From the NCBI GenBank assembly GCA_024509875.1, contig JAMPIV010012425.1, positions 310,001 to 374,000 on the forward strand: 64,000 nt of DNA. Reading direction: 5' to 3'. A program made the translations under genes and the position numbers. Below are positions 12,749 to 25,234 of the stretch, piece by piece. The notes beneath the pieces are model-generated. The model was not told the DNA's origin. It searched no databases and saw only the letters and a program-made list of their open reading frames with translations. Every line of letters begins with the position of its first letter. Positions within the stretch are counted from its first letter, which is position 1. This DNA is from Oreohelix idahoensis (Eukaryota; Mollusca; Gastropoda; Stylommatophora; Oreohelicidae).

Positions 12749-12983
12749 GTGTTAGGCCCATATTTTCTCGACCGTCGGCACACTAGGGGCGATGTGGTCA
12801 GCATCACACCGGTCGCCTTAACCTTCCCAGAGTTGCTCTGGTACCCATTTGGGGTTGGGTCGACCCAGGAGCCGTTTGCGACCTAAAAAAATCCCACCTC
12901 ATCTGGGGATCGAACCATAGACCACTGAGCTAGGAAGCCAGTGCACTAACCACTATGCTACCGCGGCACCCTCCTTAACATGT

Positions 12984-15900
12984 AGTAGATATTGATATTA
13001 TGGTTAAATGTTTATATTTCTTTCGTAAAATCTAGGCTGATCAAAAACCCAGCGAACTAGCGGTCTTATGGTCATATGAAATTATGGTCATATGAACTTA
13101 TGTCTTATGAACTATAGTCGTATAGTCCGTTGGTCTTATAATTGTATAAGCGACCAGAAACTTTATAATATTGTCGAGTCTTCGGGCTATGACCTGTGTG
13201 GTCCATATTCTTTATTTTTATGAGAGAGACCAAACTAGAACAATAATTGTAAATGTTAACTGGACCAGAACTATACCAGATTTTACCTATATAAATCTCA
13301 TCAGCCAGCTGTGGCAAAATATATTGTCAGCAACATTTGTGTAATTTAACATAGTGTCTCAGCAGCCAGAGGCTAGACAACCCAGGAACTATATATGTAT
13401 TATTCATCCTATGTCGGCAATCACCACGTATGAACCTTACTCCAACCAACTGAAGGCAGCGATACCGTATTTTATCCAGGAAAAATTAAATCACCAACTC
13501 CAGCGACTCCCGTGAAATTTGCAGTCCGCAACTACGGCGAGTCTGGAGCTGGATTTGGCAAAACTTAATATGACACTGAATAGCATTATTACTTATTAGT
13601 GTTTATTTCCACGGAATGCCTGCGACAACTATTGGGTAAGCGAATATGAATGTGGCCACAGTATGAAGGATTGAATGAACTGTAAGAGAAACATAATTTT
13701 CTGTTGTTACCACTATCATACAAATCTTTTCTTTTTTTTTTTGTTCTCACTAACCTGAGTATTTACGGGATAGATTAATTAGGAACTTGTTCTTTGTTTT
13801 CTTTACTGACTATTCCATACACTTATTGTTAACTTTTGATCTTTTGGGTTAATTAACCTCTGTTGGGATCTTCTTTTCTTTTCCTTTACCAGAGGGGAGA
13901 ACCTATTTGATTAATTTTCATTTTGTCTGTAAACCATGATCTATTGATGTATATGCTTTATGTTGTAAAGTTCTAGTGATAAATAAACTTAATAAACCTT
14001 AAGTTATTGTGTTGGTCATCCCCTACCCTATCTGTTATCCATAGTTTGTTTTCACGTTTGTGCGTATTTGTCATAGAATTGTGTGCATGTGGGTGCAGTG
14101 TAACTTGTATTTTGTACAAGGAGAGAAAGTGCGTCTGATTTAAATATAGTCATACAGATAGGCTGGATTAGAGAAATTACTCAATCCAGAGACTGTTCTT
14201 TTCTCTTACATTATCACCTCGTGAGAAAGACTATTTCTTACACCTTACTCTCACATAGTTACCACTATCACCTCTGCTCGGACGGGACCATAAACCTCTT
14301 CAACCTATCTTAATAAAATCTACGACAGTTACATATTGTCTGATGTTTATCTTCCTTTATAAGGGAGGGGGAGGGGGGGGCGCTCGTAAAATATAACATA
14401 TAATCCCAGTAATAATTAAGGATAATAATAGATAAATGAGAAGGGGACTACGGTAGCGAGAGAACAAATATCTCCTTACAAACTTTTTCAGACCTTGTCT
14501 AGTTAGGAGAATTTACCCTCTTTGTCTTCAGCTCGTGGAGAAGCCCAATAGGATTTATTGAGCGAAATCTTCCTCGGGGTGATCCCGAAAAAGCTTCACT
14601 TAATTATATCTATTATTTCTAACTAGTATAAGTTTCTTATCCGTCCTACGCTACGCAACTCATATAAATATGAGTTCAACTACACACACACACAGCTATG
14701 TGACAACAAGACACACACACGTGAACAACTATGGTTAATTGGGTATGGGTCTGACCAACACACAAAGTTCAGTTTCTTTTGTTGTTTATTATCATTAAAC
14801 TTGAGAACACCGAATATCTAAAGAAAGATCAAATAAAATCAGATTTACATACATAGGAAATAACAGAATAACTGTGCCCTCCCCCTCTTGAGAAAAGAAC
14901 CCAAAAAGTTAATAACCCAAAGGTCAAAGGTTAGCACTATGTTACAGAATAGACAGTAAACAAACAAATTCCTACTAAATGCTATCCAGTAAAGTAAACA
15001 ATTTTAAGCAAAAATCAAGGATGATACAATTTCCTGTAACAACGAAAAATATTCACTCTCTCTGTCGTACGTGGCCCCTCAATCACGCTTACCTAATCTT
15101 GTTGATATCCCTTGAAATTACAATGGTTCCTGAATATACAAAATGTCAGGTGTATTTCCCAAATTGGCCCCAGTCCATCCTCTAACAATTAAGATTAATA
15201 AGGGGGACGCCAAATTTGGTGGTTTATTCCTGGATAAACAAATGTCACCTAGAATAGTTAGTGTAGAAAACCGAGATCTTGAGTTCACAGTAAACAGAGG
15301 AAAATACTTCCAGTATTCGAAAACATCTGGTTGCTAAAAACTGTTACAATTTATAACAGATGGTAATCCTATCGGCTGGCTCTATGGTGAGGGCCGATTC
15401 TGAAACAGCGTAAATTCTTCTGGATAAAATCCACTTGGATACGACTGTCAGTCGTCAGATAATGTTATTGTTCTGTACAACCCCAGTGGGCTGATAAAAT
15501 TGAACAAAATATGACTGGCCTTTAAAAGTCCAGTTAAATTTACCATTTAAAATGTTTCTTTGTCTCTTTGGCCAATCCTGTTCACAAATGAACTTGGGGA
15601 CGCACAAGCCAAGAAAAAGACAACTTTAACCAATCACTAAATGAAGAAAAAAAGACAGCTGTTAAACGGGATATTTTTCATCATTAAAATTTAAATTTTT
15701 TCTTACATTTAAGTAGGAAATGCTATATGTTATTGTCTTATAGACATTCAACACAATATGGTTCTGCAGTTTTAAAATAATCCATTCACAGATGTACTGT
15801 GAGTAGTTTCTTATTGCTGGTAATCTTTAGTTTCCTAGGTACTTGACATGTGGCTGATCATAATCCACTGACCCTCCAACATTCATCAAAATCGCTGAAG

Positions 15901-16015
15901 GCAGACTAACCCAGATTATAGGAAACTCTGTACATAGCTATACAACAGGAGCCAATCTGATCATCAGAAGAGATCCCCCGTCCAAGTGTTTCGACCCATT
16001 AATCTACTTTACACT

Positions 16016-16016
<1 letters not shown>
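12984..16016. other. No gene seen; AT-rich, simple repeats
   Basis: No gene is supported. There are short ATGGTCATATGAA-type repetitions at 13067-13110, T-rich runs near 13730, a G-rich tract near 14360-14380 and an (AC)n tract near 14683-14692. AATAAA signals occur near 13980-13996. Confidence 0.45.
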
Positions 16017-16105
<89 letters not shown>

Positions 16106-16215
16106 GGGGGGGGGGGGGGGGGGTGGGGGGGGGGGGGGGGTGGGGGGGGGGGGGGGGTGGGGGGGGGGGGGGGGGGGGGGGGGGTGGGGGGGGGGGGGGG
16201 GGGGGGGGGGGGGGT

Positions 16216-16258
<43 letters not shown>

Positions 16259-16295
16259 TGGGGGGGGGGGGGGGGGGGGGGGGGTGGGGGGGGGG
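16017..16295 (+). repeat. 279-bp G homopolymer with scattered T
   Basis: The tract is almost pure G, interrupted by about eleven single T and one A. It produces long meaningless glycine or proline open frames on both strands. Shorter G/C runs occur elsewhere (1398, 6132, 12680, 20047), so G/C homopolymers are a habit of this genome or of its assembly. A true tract this long would be strongly prone to G-quadruplex formation. Its exact length is unlikely to be reliable. Confidence 0.9.
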
Positions 16296-16299
16296 TTGG

Positions 16300-17550
16300 C
16301 ACTTAGGTCATGATTCCTGTTTTGTACAGAGAATTGAACCCACTCCACCTTGGTTGCAGCATTCAACTTAACTTCTGTTTTCTGCCAGCTGGAGGCAATA
16401 ATATCGGAGAGATGGTACATCCCATCTCAGTTCCAGCTTGTAGGTCAATCCACTTCTTTGTGTACTCTCTGGTTGAAAATCTGATAGAACTCTGAGAAAT
16501 ACAGCGTCAGCATTGCTGCAATTTCTTCTGGAACATGGTGCAAATCTAAGGTTGCCACAACATTTGGTGTGGACCGGATCCATTCACATTAGCTAGATCC
16601 AACCAGATTACATGGAGATTTGTATTGTCAAACTTTGCCTTTTGAATTGCTTCCCAGATCATTGTGGAATGCTCTAAACACCCTAGTGTGCCTGGGATAC
16701 CTCCTTTCTGGATGGTAGTGTCAATGGACCCATTCTCCGGGAGGTATGTGTTAAGCCTTTTAGCCATCACTGAGAAGCATATCTTCCCTTCCATATTAAA
16801 TAGTGAGATTGGCCTGAACTGATTGATGGCTGTGGAATTTTGTTCCTTCGGAATGTAGTCTCTATTCGGCTTTCTCCATTCTTTGCTAACAAGCTTGTTT
16901 TTTAAAAGCATTTTTCAGTAAACGGAGCAGCCGTTTCAGAACTTCAAGACATCTCTTATATACAACATATGGGACATCATTAGGGCCTGGAGCTGACATG
17001 CATCGTGTTTTCTGGACAATGCTGTCTATTTCTTGCGTTGTTGGGGGCTTGATGTTGCATTCAGCTCCTGGCTTACTAGGCCATATAGGGCCTGCCATGC
17101 TGCTGAGAGGCTCATCTTTGTTACCACCTGAATAGGTCATTCTGAGGTGTTCTTCCAGATCTTCTTTCCCGATGTTTAGTGTTGTCTACACCATGGCTGT
17201 TCAAACAATTCTTTGGCAAACTTGAAAGGCTCCCTGAAGAATCTTTCACTATCAACCTACATTTTCCGTCTTTTCCTGCACAACCTTTCTGCTCTACAAA
17301 GAGTATTATGTTGGCCTTTCATGTGCTCCAAAACCTGTCGTAATATTTCCATCTCTGTGTCCACTGCGTTCTTGAACTGTTTCCGGGCATTGTGGTGAGT
17401 TGGGATTATATAAATATTTATAGGGGACTTAGTGTACTGACTGAGATCAGCTGTGAAGGTCTCTGTATCTAATAAGGTTGGTGTATTACAGAGGACCTTG
17501 CTTGCTACCACATTTCGACCTCAATCAGATTTATTCTTGAATTGTGTGAT
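16300..17550 (-). pseudogene. Decayed LINE reverse transcriptase
   Basis: Read on the - strand from about 17511, the pieces are: ARKQFKNAVDTEMEILRQVL (17257-17511); a segment with PPTTQEIDSIVQKTRCMSAPGPNDVPYVVYK (16886-17140); then QFRPISLFNMEGKICFSVMA, GGIPGTLGCLEHSTMIWEAI and VIWLDLANVNGS, the last being RT motif A (16546-16911). A deletion follows, and remnants of the following palm region read in a shifted frame at 16310-16583. Frames change at least three times. No YxDD motif or 3' end is visible, because the G homopolymer ends the similarity. This family differs from the RTE-like elements here. It could not be assigned to a named clade. Confidence 0.75.
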
Positions 17551-20040
17551 GACTTCGTTTAATGTTTGGGTTATGATAGTGATGAAGTGTAAGTTCACAA
17601 CAACCAACAGACAGATAAACACCTAAGTTAAGATTCACAACAAGTTACAACACTATGACAATCACAAACACCTAACACTTTAAAGATTTACCTTAAGTAA
17701 GTCAAGTGTTAAATTTTATATAATGTATTAACTTTTCAATATATAGATATCCTGATCCTACTACAATGTGAATCAGGAATCACAATCAAATGTAAGCACA
17801 ATGTTTATGTACAAAAATTTATACAAAAGATCTTTGTCCAGATCTATAATAGTATTGTAATATAAGTGTAGTGTTGTGATGTATTATGATGAGGTAATAC
17901 TGGCTTTTAATGCTAGGTTGTTTTTTGACATCACGACTTCATGTGTTTGTTATTGGTGGAAATAATATTAAGGGATTCACAGATTCTGTTTCTTTACAAT
18001 TTCTGTCCCTTTTGTCTTTTTAGCAAAGTTCATTTCAGGGGTATTTGATTCAAGGTTGGGCTTTACGTGCTGATATGCTCTTATCTCATATTGCAGCTGC
18101 AGGAAACCTGTATCCTCTGCTCGCTTGCTTCTCAGTTTGATAATAGGATAGGCAATGACCGCTATCTTGTGCTGGGAGTCTGCTGCCAACTTTCTGGATC
18201 ACGCAGTACTCAGACCGGACGATGCAATATCACCATCTATACCACGGTCCCTGAAAGTGAAGGTTATGCATCCTTCTTACTAACTCGTATATAATATTAT
18301 TCCACACAGAAGTACATGACAGTACAAACAAACATAAAGTTCAGCGCTTTAGGCCAACTGCTAGCTTTTCATGTGACAATATACACCAGTATTCCTCTCC
18401 CTAATGGTTACAACGCCTCTGCAATTCCAGCTGTAATCCCTTCCATACCATAGGATAGGTGTTATGTTACTATATGGCAATCCAAGATATATATATGCAG
18501 TTAAACTCCTCTCTGACAATCTTTTACATGGTGGAGCAATATCTAGGCTTTGCCTCATGTTTGCTACTGAACCGCACTGTGACGTACGTCTAAGTATGAC
18601 AAATGAATTTCCCTGACTCGATGGATGATAACAGAATATTGGCCTCTCATAACTTTAGAACCCCTGATCATCTGTTGTAACTTTTACCGGCATGCAACAT
18701 TTCCACGAGAACCTTACACGCTGGATCATTAATGTGTAGCCTGCTATCTTATGTGAACGTTTGAGATCGCATGACCTTTGATGGGAGATTAAATCCCGCC
18801 CACAACCATTTCTGAGAACGATTTATAGCAATCTTTTCCTTAACGCCGGCCCGAAAGAGGACGGGCCACAGACTCACTCCTGTTTCTAGAGCAATAAACA
18901 GCAGATCATTTTCTTACCTGGCTGTCACCCCGCCTGGTGGGAGTTGCCAAAGCTCTCAGAACAGCGGTTCCATCAAAGAACAGGCTGATCTTCAGAATTC
19001 ATCGCAGCGGCACACGATCTAAAGAAACAGGGAACTCGCAGCTCACAGAGTTAGCTTCTCGGAAACTTTTCACACCCTCATGCAAGCAAGCCTGAGACGG
19101 AAGGAAATCGGTAGACCGGGGAAAACGAAGGAATTGCAGCGATTAACACATCGGCGAGGTACCCCGGATTTTGCTCAAGTTCAAGAAAGGTGCGAAAATT
19201 TAACACGCCCCATTCAAGTTACATTCGAGAAGTATAAATAGAGAACTCCGATAAACTGCATTTTATCGTTCGCTCTGACAGAATCCTAGTTGCACTAGCA
19301 TAGTCGGATTCCTGCTGGATTTCATCTACCTTCGTGACTATTGGAGTGTATTCTTTCTGTGCAGACGGTAATTTATACATTAGCTTCGAGTGATCAGTGG
19401 TCGAGTTATTTCAATTGATTTCAATGGATTGTGGTGTAAATTTAACCTTATTAAATAAACCCATTTTCAAAGTTCTAGTGCAAACTAATGTTACAGCTAA
19501 AAGTATTTCCTAATACAATTGACGCGTAAATTTATTTTGCAGACGTTAAAGAGAATTATAACTTTAATACAGTTTAGTTCTGTATAGATAGATGTGCTTT
19601 TAATTATTTTTAACTCACGGGAAGTTTTCCTGATTTGTTAATTGACGACGCTAATAAGTAAATAGGCTAACTGTAATTTATTGCGTCAGATTATAATATG
19701 ATTTGTAATGCATTTCTTGTTTTGATTATCTTTCATTCAGAACGATCATTCAACCTGCATCCCAGCAATTATTAATTATATACAGAGTTCTGCCAAACTC
19801 AATTCGATAACTCCAGTAACATATGAACATTTTAAAGCTAAACTTGTGGCGACCTGTAATGGGCCCCGCTCCTCTGAACGTAACTGAGAAAAAAGCCATT
19901 CAAGAAACACTTTAAAAATACTAGTTCATATAGAGTCCTTAAAGACAACTGGAAGCAGAACATATTTTATTCACTGCCCCTATTTGTGAAGAAAAAGCAT
20001 CGATACCTGAACACTGTCTGTCACGTATATTCAGTGGATT

Positions 20041-20083
<43 letters not shown>

Positions 20084-23000
20084 AAGAAGAACTTACCTCA
20101 GTGTTTTTCTTAACTTGTGACATTACGGAAAAAGGAAGTTATCTCCACCAGCTGTGCCAATTTTAGGAACCACACCATACCTCACGCCTAGCCAAGTGCC
20201 TGTGCCTTTCTTTAGGAACTTTATCTAATAAATAAACAGTACCGTTAAACTTCAACGTCCAGCGATTTCGGGACACTTTGTTAACTTCAACAACCCGCAA
20301 AATCTGGGGCTGTACACGGAAGAAATTACTTTTACCTAAGCCAAGGTTTAGTGCTGTTTTTTTTATGTATTTCCTATGAAGTGCCAGAATTCACCTTTCG
20401 GTAAGTCTGCGTGTGTGTTTGTGGGGATGGCCAGCCCTAGTGTGTTTTTTTTGAATGAAAGGAGATTTATCTTTTCTTTACCCTTTTAATTAGTTCGACC
20501 TTGTACTAAGGTGCATTATATTCCTTGTACGGGATCTCTCCTAGCGGGATTGGGTAATGGTGTTCATTCCCCCTCCCGTAAAATTTGTTGATTTAAAGGG
20601 AGACAATTGAGAACCCTAGCTTTTCCTCTACACCCCCCCCCCTTTTTTCTGTAACCCCTTGCCTCAGAGTAATAAATTTACCAGTGGGTTAAATTGCCTA
20701 TCCCTGATCACACCCCCCCCCCTTTCTTGTCTTTGGGACCGGGTTTTGTCGGTTAGTAAATATAAACGGGAAACGGTGGATGGGATATTTCTCCTCAAAA
20801 ACCCCTCTTCCCTTATCATATTTGTATTCTGTAACCTTTGATTTTTTGACTGTAAATGTACAATTATGTGTGAGCCCTTTATGATAATAAAGGTATTAAT
20901 CATTAATTGTGTTGGTTGTCGGTTGGCCTAAAACTCCAAACAATTCCATCTGTGTAGGTTGTATTCATGTACGTTGAGCGACAGAATCACCAAATCGGTG
21001 AGCGCGTTGAGCGACTGGAACTGACAAACAATTGTTTGTGCAGAAGAGAGATAGGAGTAGTCTGTGAGAAAACAGATATTGTCGTAATAAGAGACTGTCC
21101 TTGCTCCTTCCCAGCGCTTGTGAATCTACTACCTCATTCTCCTAAATCCTTATTCTCACAGAGCCTGCAATATCACTTTACACTCTAAAGGGACCAATAT
21201 TCATCAGCACCCTCTCAGATAAAAAAATTACGACACGCACATATACAGACATAATTTATGATTTCACATTCAATTTTCAATAAAAATACAGATCAAAAAT
21301 GTCTAGCTTACCACAATTCGTAAGGAAAACACACTAAAGATGACTGACACAGTTTGATCTGCGGTATATCCAAGCTGTTATCTTATATTTAATTTAGAAT
21401 AACACTGCTTGCTCTCATCTCTCAAATGTGTAACGATATGGCGTCTCTTCTAAGATTTCTTCTGCCGATATCCAGTGTATTGACCAATCGTTTTGAATAT
21501 ATTCAAAAGAGTACCCAGTCATTACAACATTTTCATTCACTTCTACTCCGTTTCTAGGCATTTTTTTGTTATTCATAGGTCACCCAATCCAATTTCTTTT
21601 AACTTCAAAGTTCAGCCAATGGCCTCCCACGTACCATCTTAGACTTTCTGTCACTACTATGTTTCACAAAAATCAGGGATTTCCATTCCAAGCAGATATG
21701 ACCAAACATGACAGTATCTCTGTTCTCTATATGTTTTATTACCAATATTTAATTATTTAATGGACTTTTTAGATAATTTATTACATATTCCTAGTCCACT
21801 AGCCTTCCTGTACACGAATATATGATTTTCAAGGGGCTAAGTGGTGTAGTTAAGAATACGATCTTTTTTCGATGTTAAGTGTTTAATTCAACTACCACCT
21901 GTTCAATCCTTTACGACTGTACTATCAGTATAAAGTCAGGTGCCCTGCGAAAAAATCAGGTTTCCTAATAAGAATTAAACCTGTTTTCAAAACTTAACAA
22001 TCGTATCATTAGTTTTTTTCATCACTGTTTATTTGAAAAAAATTAGGCCATGCACACTGCGAGTTGGTTTTTAGACACACAGCGAGTGGCTTGCGAAACT
22101 GTATTCCATGGTCCGTCTACCTTTCTCTGCTTTTTTTCTTCTAAGCCCGTCGTACTTTCCAAGGCTAACTTTTTGCGCGATTTTGCACTAGTGTTAGTTT
22201 TTAAAATCAAGGTCGTCCAAAAGATTTTATTACACATTCTATTTTTAGAACTACGGGTATCGCCGTATTGTTAGGCTTAAGCATTTTATTAGGAACGAAC
22301 GAATTAGGACAAGTAGAAATCTTGTGTTAGCCATTACGGCGTTATACAACTAAGGCGTTATCTATACCAGGAAAGCACTGGTCTTTCTCCATTCTTCTTC
22401 CTATCGTATTATTTCGTTCTGCTGTACCTTTATGTTCTAAATTATATATGGGTATTAGAATTTTTCACCACAGGCATAATTCTTCTGCTTCCTGATCTCT
22501 TCTATTCTCAATTGTCTTCTACTTTTTTTTTGTGCGGGGTTACTTTCCATTGCCCTCTGACTCCAAACACTATGCGACAGTAGTTTCTTCTGCTGCAGGA
22601 ATGGGCACACGGAAGAATGCTATATTAATTTTTAACCCATATACAGTGATTTTAAAGAGATTAAATGTGGGGGTAGGAATAAGTAGGTTGCAACTTTTTA
22701 GATTCAGGTGATGTTAACCCTGGATATTAAAAAACTCTTTGAGAACCATTGATATCTATCATCTGTGCTTCCGACCCTGCTTCAACTTCGTGATTGTTTC
22801 TAGTTCAGAAAAGAGAGCACAAATAATATTTTAATGCTTCATATTATGAAAATAAACAAACACAGGTCACGGCTGGTGTTTGCCTCTAAGAACCATAACC
22901 AGAAAAAATTTGAGAACCACTGTTTTATAACTGTATTCACTGGTTCTGTTGAGCGACGTTTTACTTTTGCACACGACCCTTATTGTTGAATGATAAAACA

Positions 23001-23143
23001 GCTTCCGCTCGAAGCTTTTTCCGTGACCAGGAATAGACATTTGTTGATTTTTACCACCCATCTAGTATTATTTGTGTTTTTTAAACTTGGGTTTTTGAAG
23101 TGCTTATTGAAGAAGAAAGGGACTTTCTGAGCAGTATTTCAGA
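17551..23143. other. No gene seen upstream of Lasp exon 1
   Basis: No coding gene is supported in this 5.6 kb. A TATAAATAGAG motif at about 19236 sits in a GC-richer block (18840-19240) and could be a Pol II core promoter or an LTR U3, but no partner copy was found. Two hAT-like terminus motifs, TTTGAGAACCATTG (22738) and TTTGAGAACCACTG (22909), hint at old DNA transposon remnants. The promoter and any 5' untranslated exon of Lasp may lie here, unrecognised. Confidence 0.4.
20047..20082 (+). repeat. C36 homopolymer
   Basis: An uninterrupted run of about 36 C, bounded by TTAA on the left and GAAGAAGAA on the right. Its length is subject to sequencing error. Confidence 0.9.
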
Positions 23144-23212
23144 ATGAGTAAAAAGTGTGCAAAATGTTTGAAAACTGTCTATCCGACAGAGGAGTTAAAA
23201 TGTCTCGATAAG
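23144..23212 (+). CDS. Lasp: LASP-type LIM protein, coding exon 1
   Basis: This is the first coding exon of a LIM and SH3 domain (LASP/nebulette-like) actin-associated adaptor. The 23 codons read MSKKCAKCLKTVYPTEELKC followed by LDK. C5 and C8 are the first two zinc ligands of the LIM domain. The start has A at -3. The exon ends AAG|GTGAGT, a consensus donor, in phase 0. It joins exon 2 at 59949 without breaking the reading frame. A possible acceptor (TTTCAG) stands one base before the ATG, so a non-coding first exon upstream is possible. LASP proteins bind F-actin at focal adhesions and cell edges; that role is known for the family and not shown here. Confidence 0.93.
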
Positions 23213-23989
23213 GTGAGTGGCGATATTCTTCAACTCAACCCTCAACTTTAGACTCGGTATTTGTCTTTGAAATCTCACATGGCGTAATTGACACGTTGGG
23301 TCTCTCTGCGTGCTTTATTTGTTTGTTTTTGTTGCTTTTTTTTTTTTTTTTGGTTTCAAACTGGTTATTTATATAAATGAGACTCCACGGGCTGGAGAAC
23401 TTTTTTTTTTTTAAATTAAAAGGGGGTGGTTTTGTTGACGATAATATGACGGATAGACTGTTGTTTGAAGTAGCTTACTTCGAGCACGCAACATAGGACG
23501 AGTAGTTAGTTTACCTACTTTACCTATTTGCAGTAGGGGCCTACTATATGATAGACTTACGGAGCTCTATTGACGTAGGTCATGTTGTTCATCTACTGCT
23601 ACGTGGTTCAGGGAAAATAACATGGGAATGATGTACCACTAGTGTTGAAATGAAAAACAGTGGACCATGTGTTTCGATACTGCCTTAAAAAGAATTCAGA
23701 GACAAAGTAATACTGGGAAAAGAGTTAGGTTTAGGAATCCTAACCTTAACGACCCTTGGTGGCTGACTAGGGTGAAATTTAAGAACGCATCCCACTGTTT
23801 TTCATTTCAACCTACTACAAGTGCTAAATCGTTGTGAGAGAACGTGGGTACATCTAGGCCTACTCAAGTTAGGTTCAGAGAGAATAGATCATACCATTAA
23901 AAAAGTAGGCTACTGTATCATTTATCATTATGCTACCTGTATCATTATGCTACCTGTATCATTTATCATTATGCTACCTGTGACAAATT

Positions 23990-24660
23990 AATACAAGCTT
24001 TCCTGCTCCTAGCACACTCCATCCAAAGTCTTTTCATGACCTCATTATCCTGTCATGTCTCCATCTGTTTTTTCAGTCTCTTTTTCTTTTGCCCTGGGTT
24101 GATCAAGAACAGGGACTACTTTGTAATGTCTTCTCTAACGCCAAAACCTTTTCTTCATATTCCACTTGTAGGCCTAGCTGTCAGGTTCTTTTCATTAGTT
24201 CCACATGAGTGATTTTGTCAAACTGTTTCAGTCCTTTGATTCTGTGCAGGCAGCCATTTCAGAAAGTCTGTAATATCTTTATAAATATTAGACAAATATA
24301 AAGTTATGTTTTTAGGCACTCGTAAGAAATAAAGAAGAAAAAACTATAGGCCTACAACAGAAAAACAACAGATGTGAGTGGCTTACCCAGGACTCGAACC
24401 CAGGACCTTCTGTGCGACCTGTCGCAAAATTCAGCTTAAGCGAGTTCCAATTATCTCAACCTCATTGTATTTAGACCCGACTGCTGTGAGATCTTATTAT
24501 TGCATTCTCATTTTGTCTTGCATCTGATTATGGTAAGGCAAAACAGCCAGATCATCTGCAAAATTTAGATCATCAAGCTGTTCTGTCAGATTCCATTTCC
24601 CTTGGTTGTCGTTGTTACCATTATCCACACAATCTAGTCTAATGCCAGTAAGAAGAAATG
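23990..24660 (-). pseudogene. Old LINE fragment (RT and 3' coding end)
   Basis: Two separate signals lie on the - strand. A diverged match to the antisense of the LINE 3' coding end at 57700-58050 covers roughly 24000-24180 (CCCTGGG, then AAGAACAGGGACTAC and TTTGTAATG in matching order). A palm-type FADDL motif is encoded antisense near 24545-24575. The copy is too decayed to give a frame. Between the two signals lies unrelated sequence with a B-box-like GGTTCGAGTCC on the - strand near 24390. Confidence 0.5.
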
Positions 24661-24863
24661 TGGCACTGCTCTATTCCAGTTCTTATGCATGGAGGTATAT
24701 CTGGAGTCATCTTTATATGACCACCAGCTATGCACAATGTTATAGTATGGAGATTAGGATGTGAACCTCTGTCTGAGAGGCTAATTACCCCCTCATTGAC
24801 TGTAGAAACCATCCACACACTTCTAGGGATTCCTCATGTGGTGAAACTTGTTGAGAACCCAGC

Positions 24864-25234
24864 ATTGCACACTAAGATCTCACTATGGACCACATAATAG
24901 GCAGGGAGAGCTGAGAAGTGGCTTTGATGTGAAGATTCCTTGGGAGAGCCTAGAACCAGAGCACAGTATTTTATCTCTGCACATTTGGAGAGTTTCCTTG
25001 GATAGCGGGGAATGCACAGTATGCCATGACCTTCTTCCTTCAAGCTTGGGACAAGATGTGGTGATCCCTTAAATGCAAATCAAGCTGGAGAAACTGGAGC
25101 TCATGACTTCAGTTCAACATGTTTCAGAATGGCAGAAAAGCTACAGGAAAAGCCTAGATCTACAGTGTAGATAATACCAAGGAGTCTTCAACTTGGTATT
25201 GGCTGCAAAAGAGCGAGAAGCTCAGCAGCCCTAG
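24864..25234 (+). repeat. Dispersed repeat family X, copy 1
   Basis: This 371-bp stretch is clearly similar to 58583-59028 in the same orientation, from ATTGCACACTAAG through GGTGATCCCTTAAATGCAAA and GATCTACAGTGTAGATAATA to AGCAGCCCTAG. Copy 2 carries about 80 extra bases near its start. There is no intact frame, and no element class is recognised. Each copy lies near an antisense LINE 3' end, so family X may be part of a longer LINE. Confidence 0.75.

Larger units (their letters stand above)
8973..12972 (-). mobile_element. tRNA-derived SINE, split by a hAT transposon
   Basis: On the - strand the element starts near 12968 with CCGCGGTAGCATAGTGGTTA (A-box type) and continues to GGTTCGATCCC (B box) near 12911, a tRNA-derived Pol III promoter. 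The body follows, is interrupted by the hAT at 9034-12748, and resumes to a T/A-rich tail near 8973-8980. Imperfect target duplications flank it: CCTTAACACGT at 8962-8972 and CCTTAACATGT at 12973-12983. The uninterrupted length is about 280 bp. The tRNA of origin was not determined. Confidence 0.75.

Noticed and set aside
15986..16420. Glycine-rich and proline-rich open frames on both strands.
   Set aside because: They are translations of the G homopolymer.
18840..20100. Possible LTR with TATAAATAGAG and a TGGCGACCTG primer-site-like motif at about 19846.
   Set aside because: No repeat partner, TG..CA boundaries or target duplication was found.
22738..22922. Two hAT-type right termini (TTTGAGAACCATTG, TTTGAGAACCACTG).
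   Set aside because: No matching left ends or 8-bp duplications could be identified.
24386..24460. Possible tRNA-derived SINE on the - strand (B-box-like GGTTCGAGTCC near 24390).
   Set aside because: Only one box is convincing; no target duplication, tail or second copy was found.
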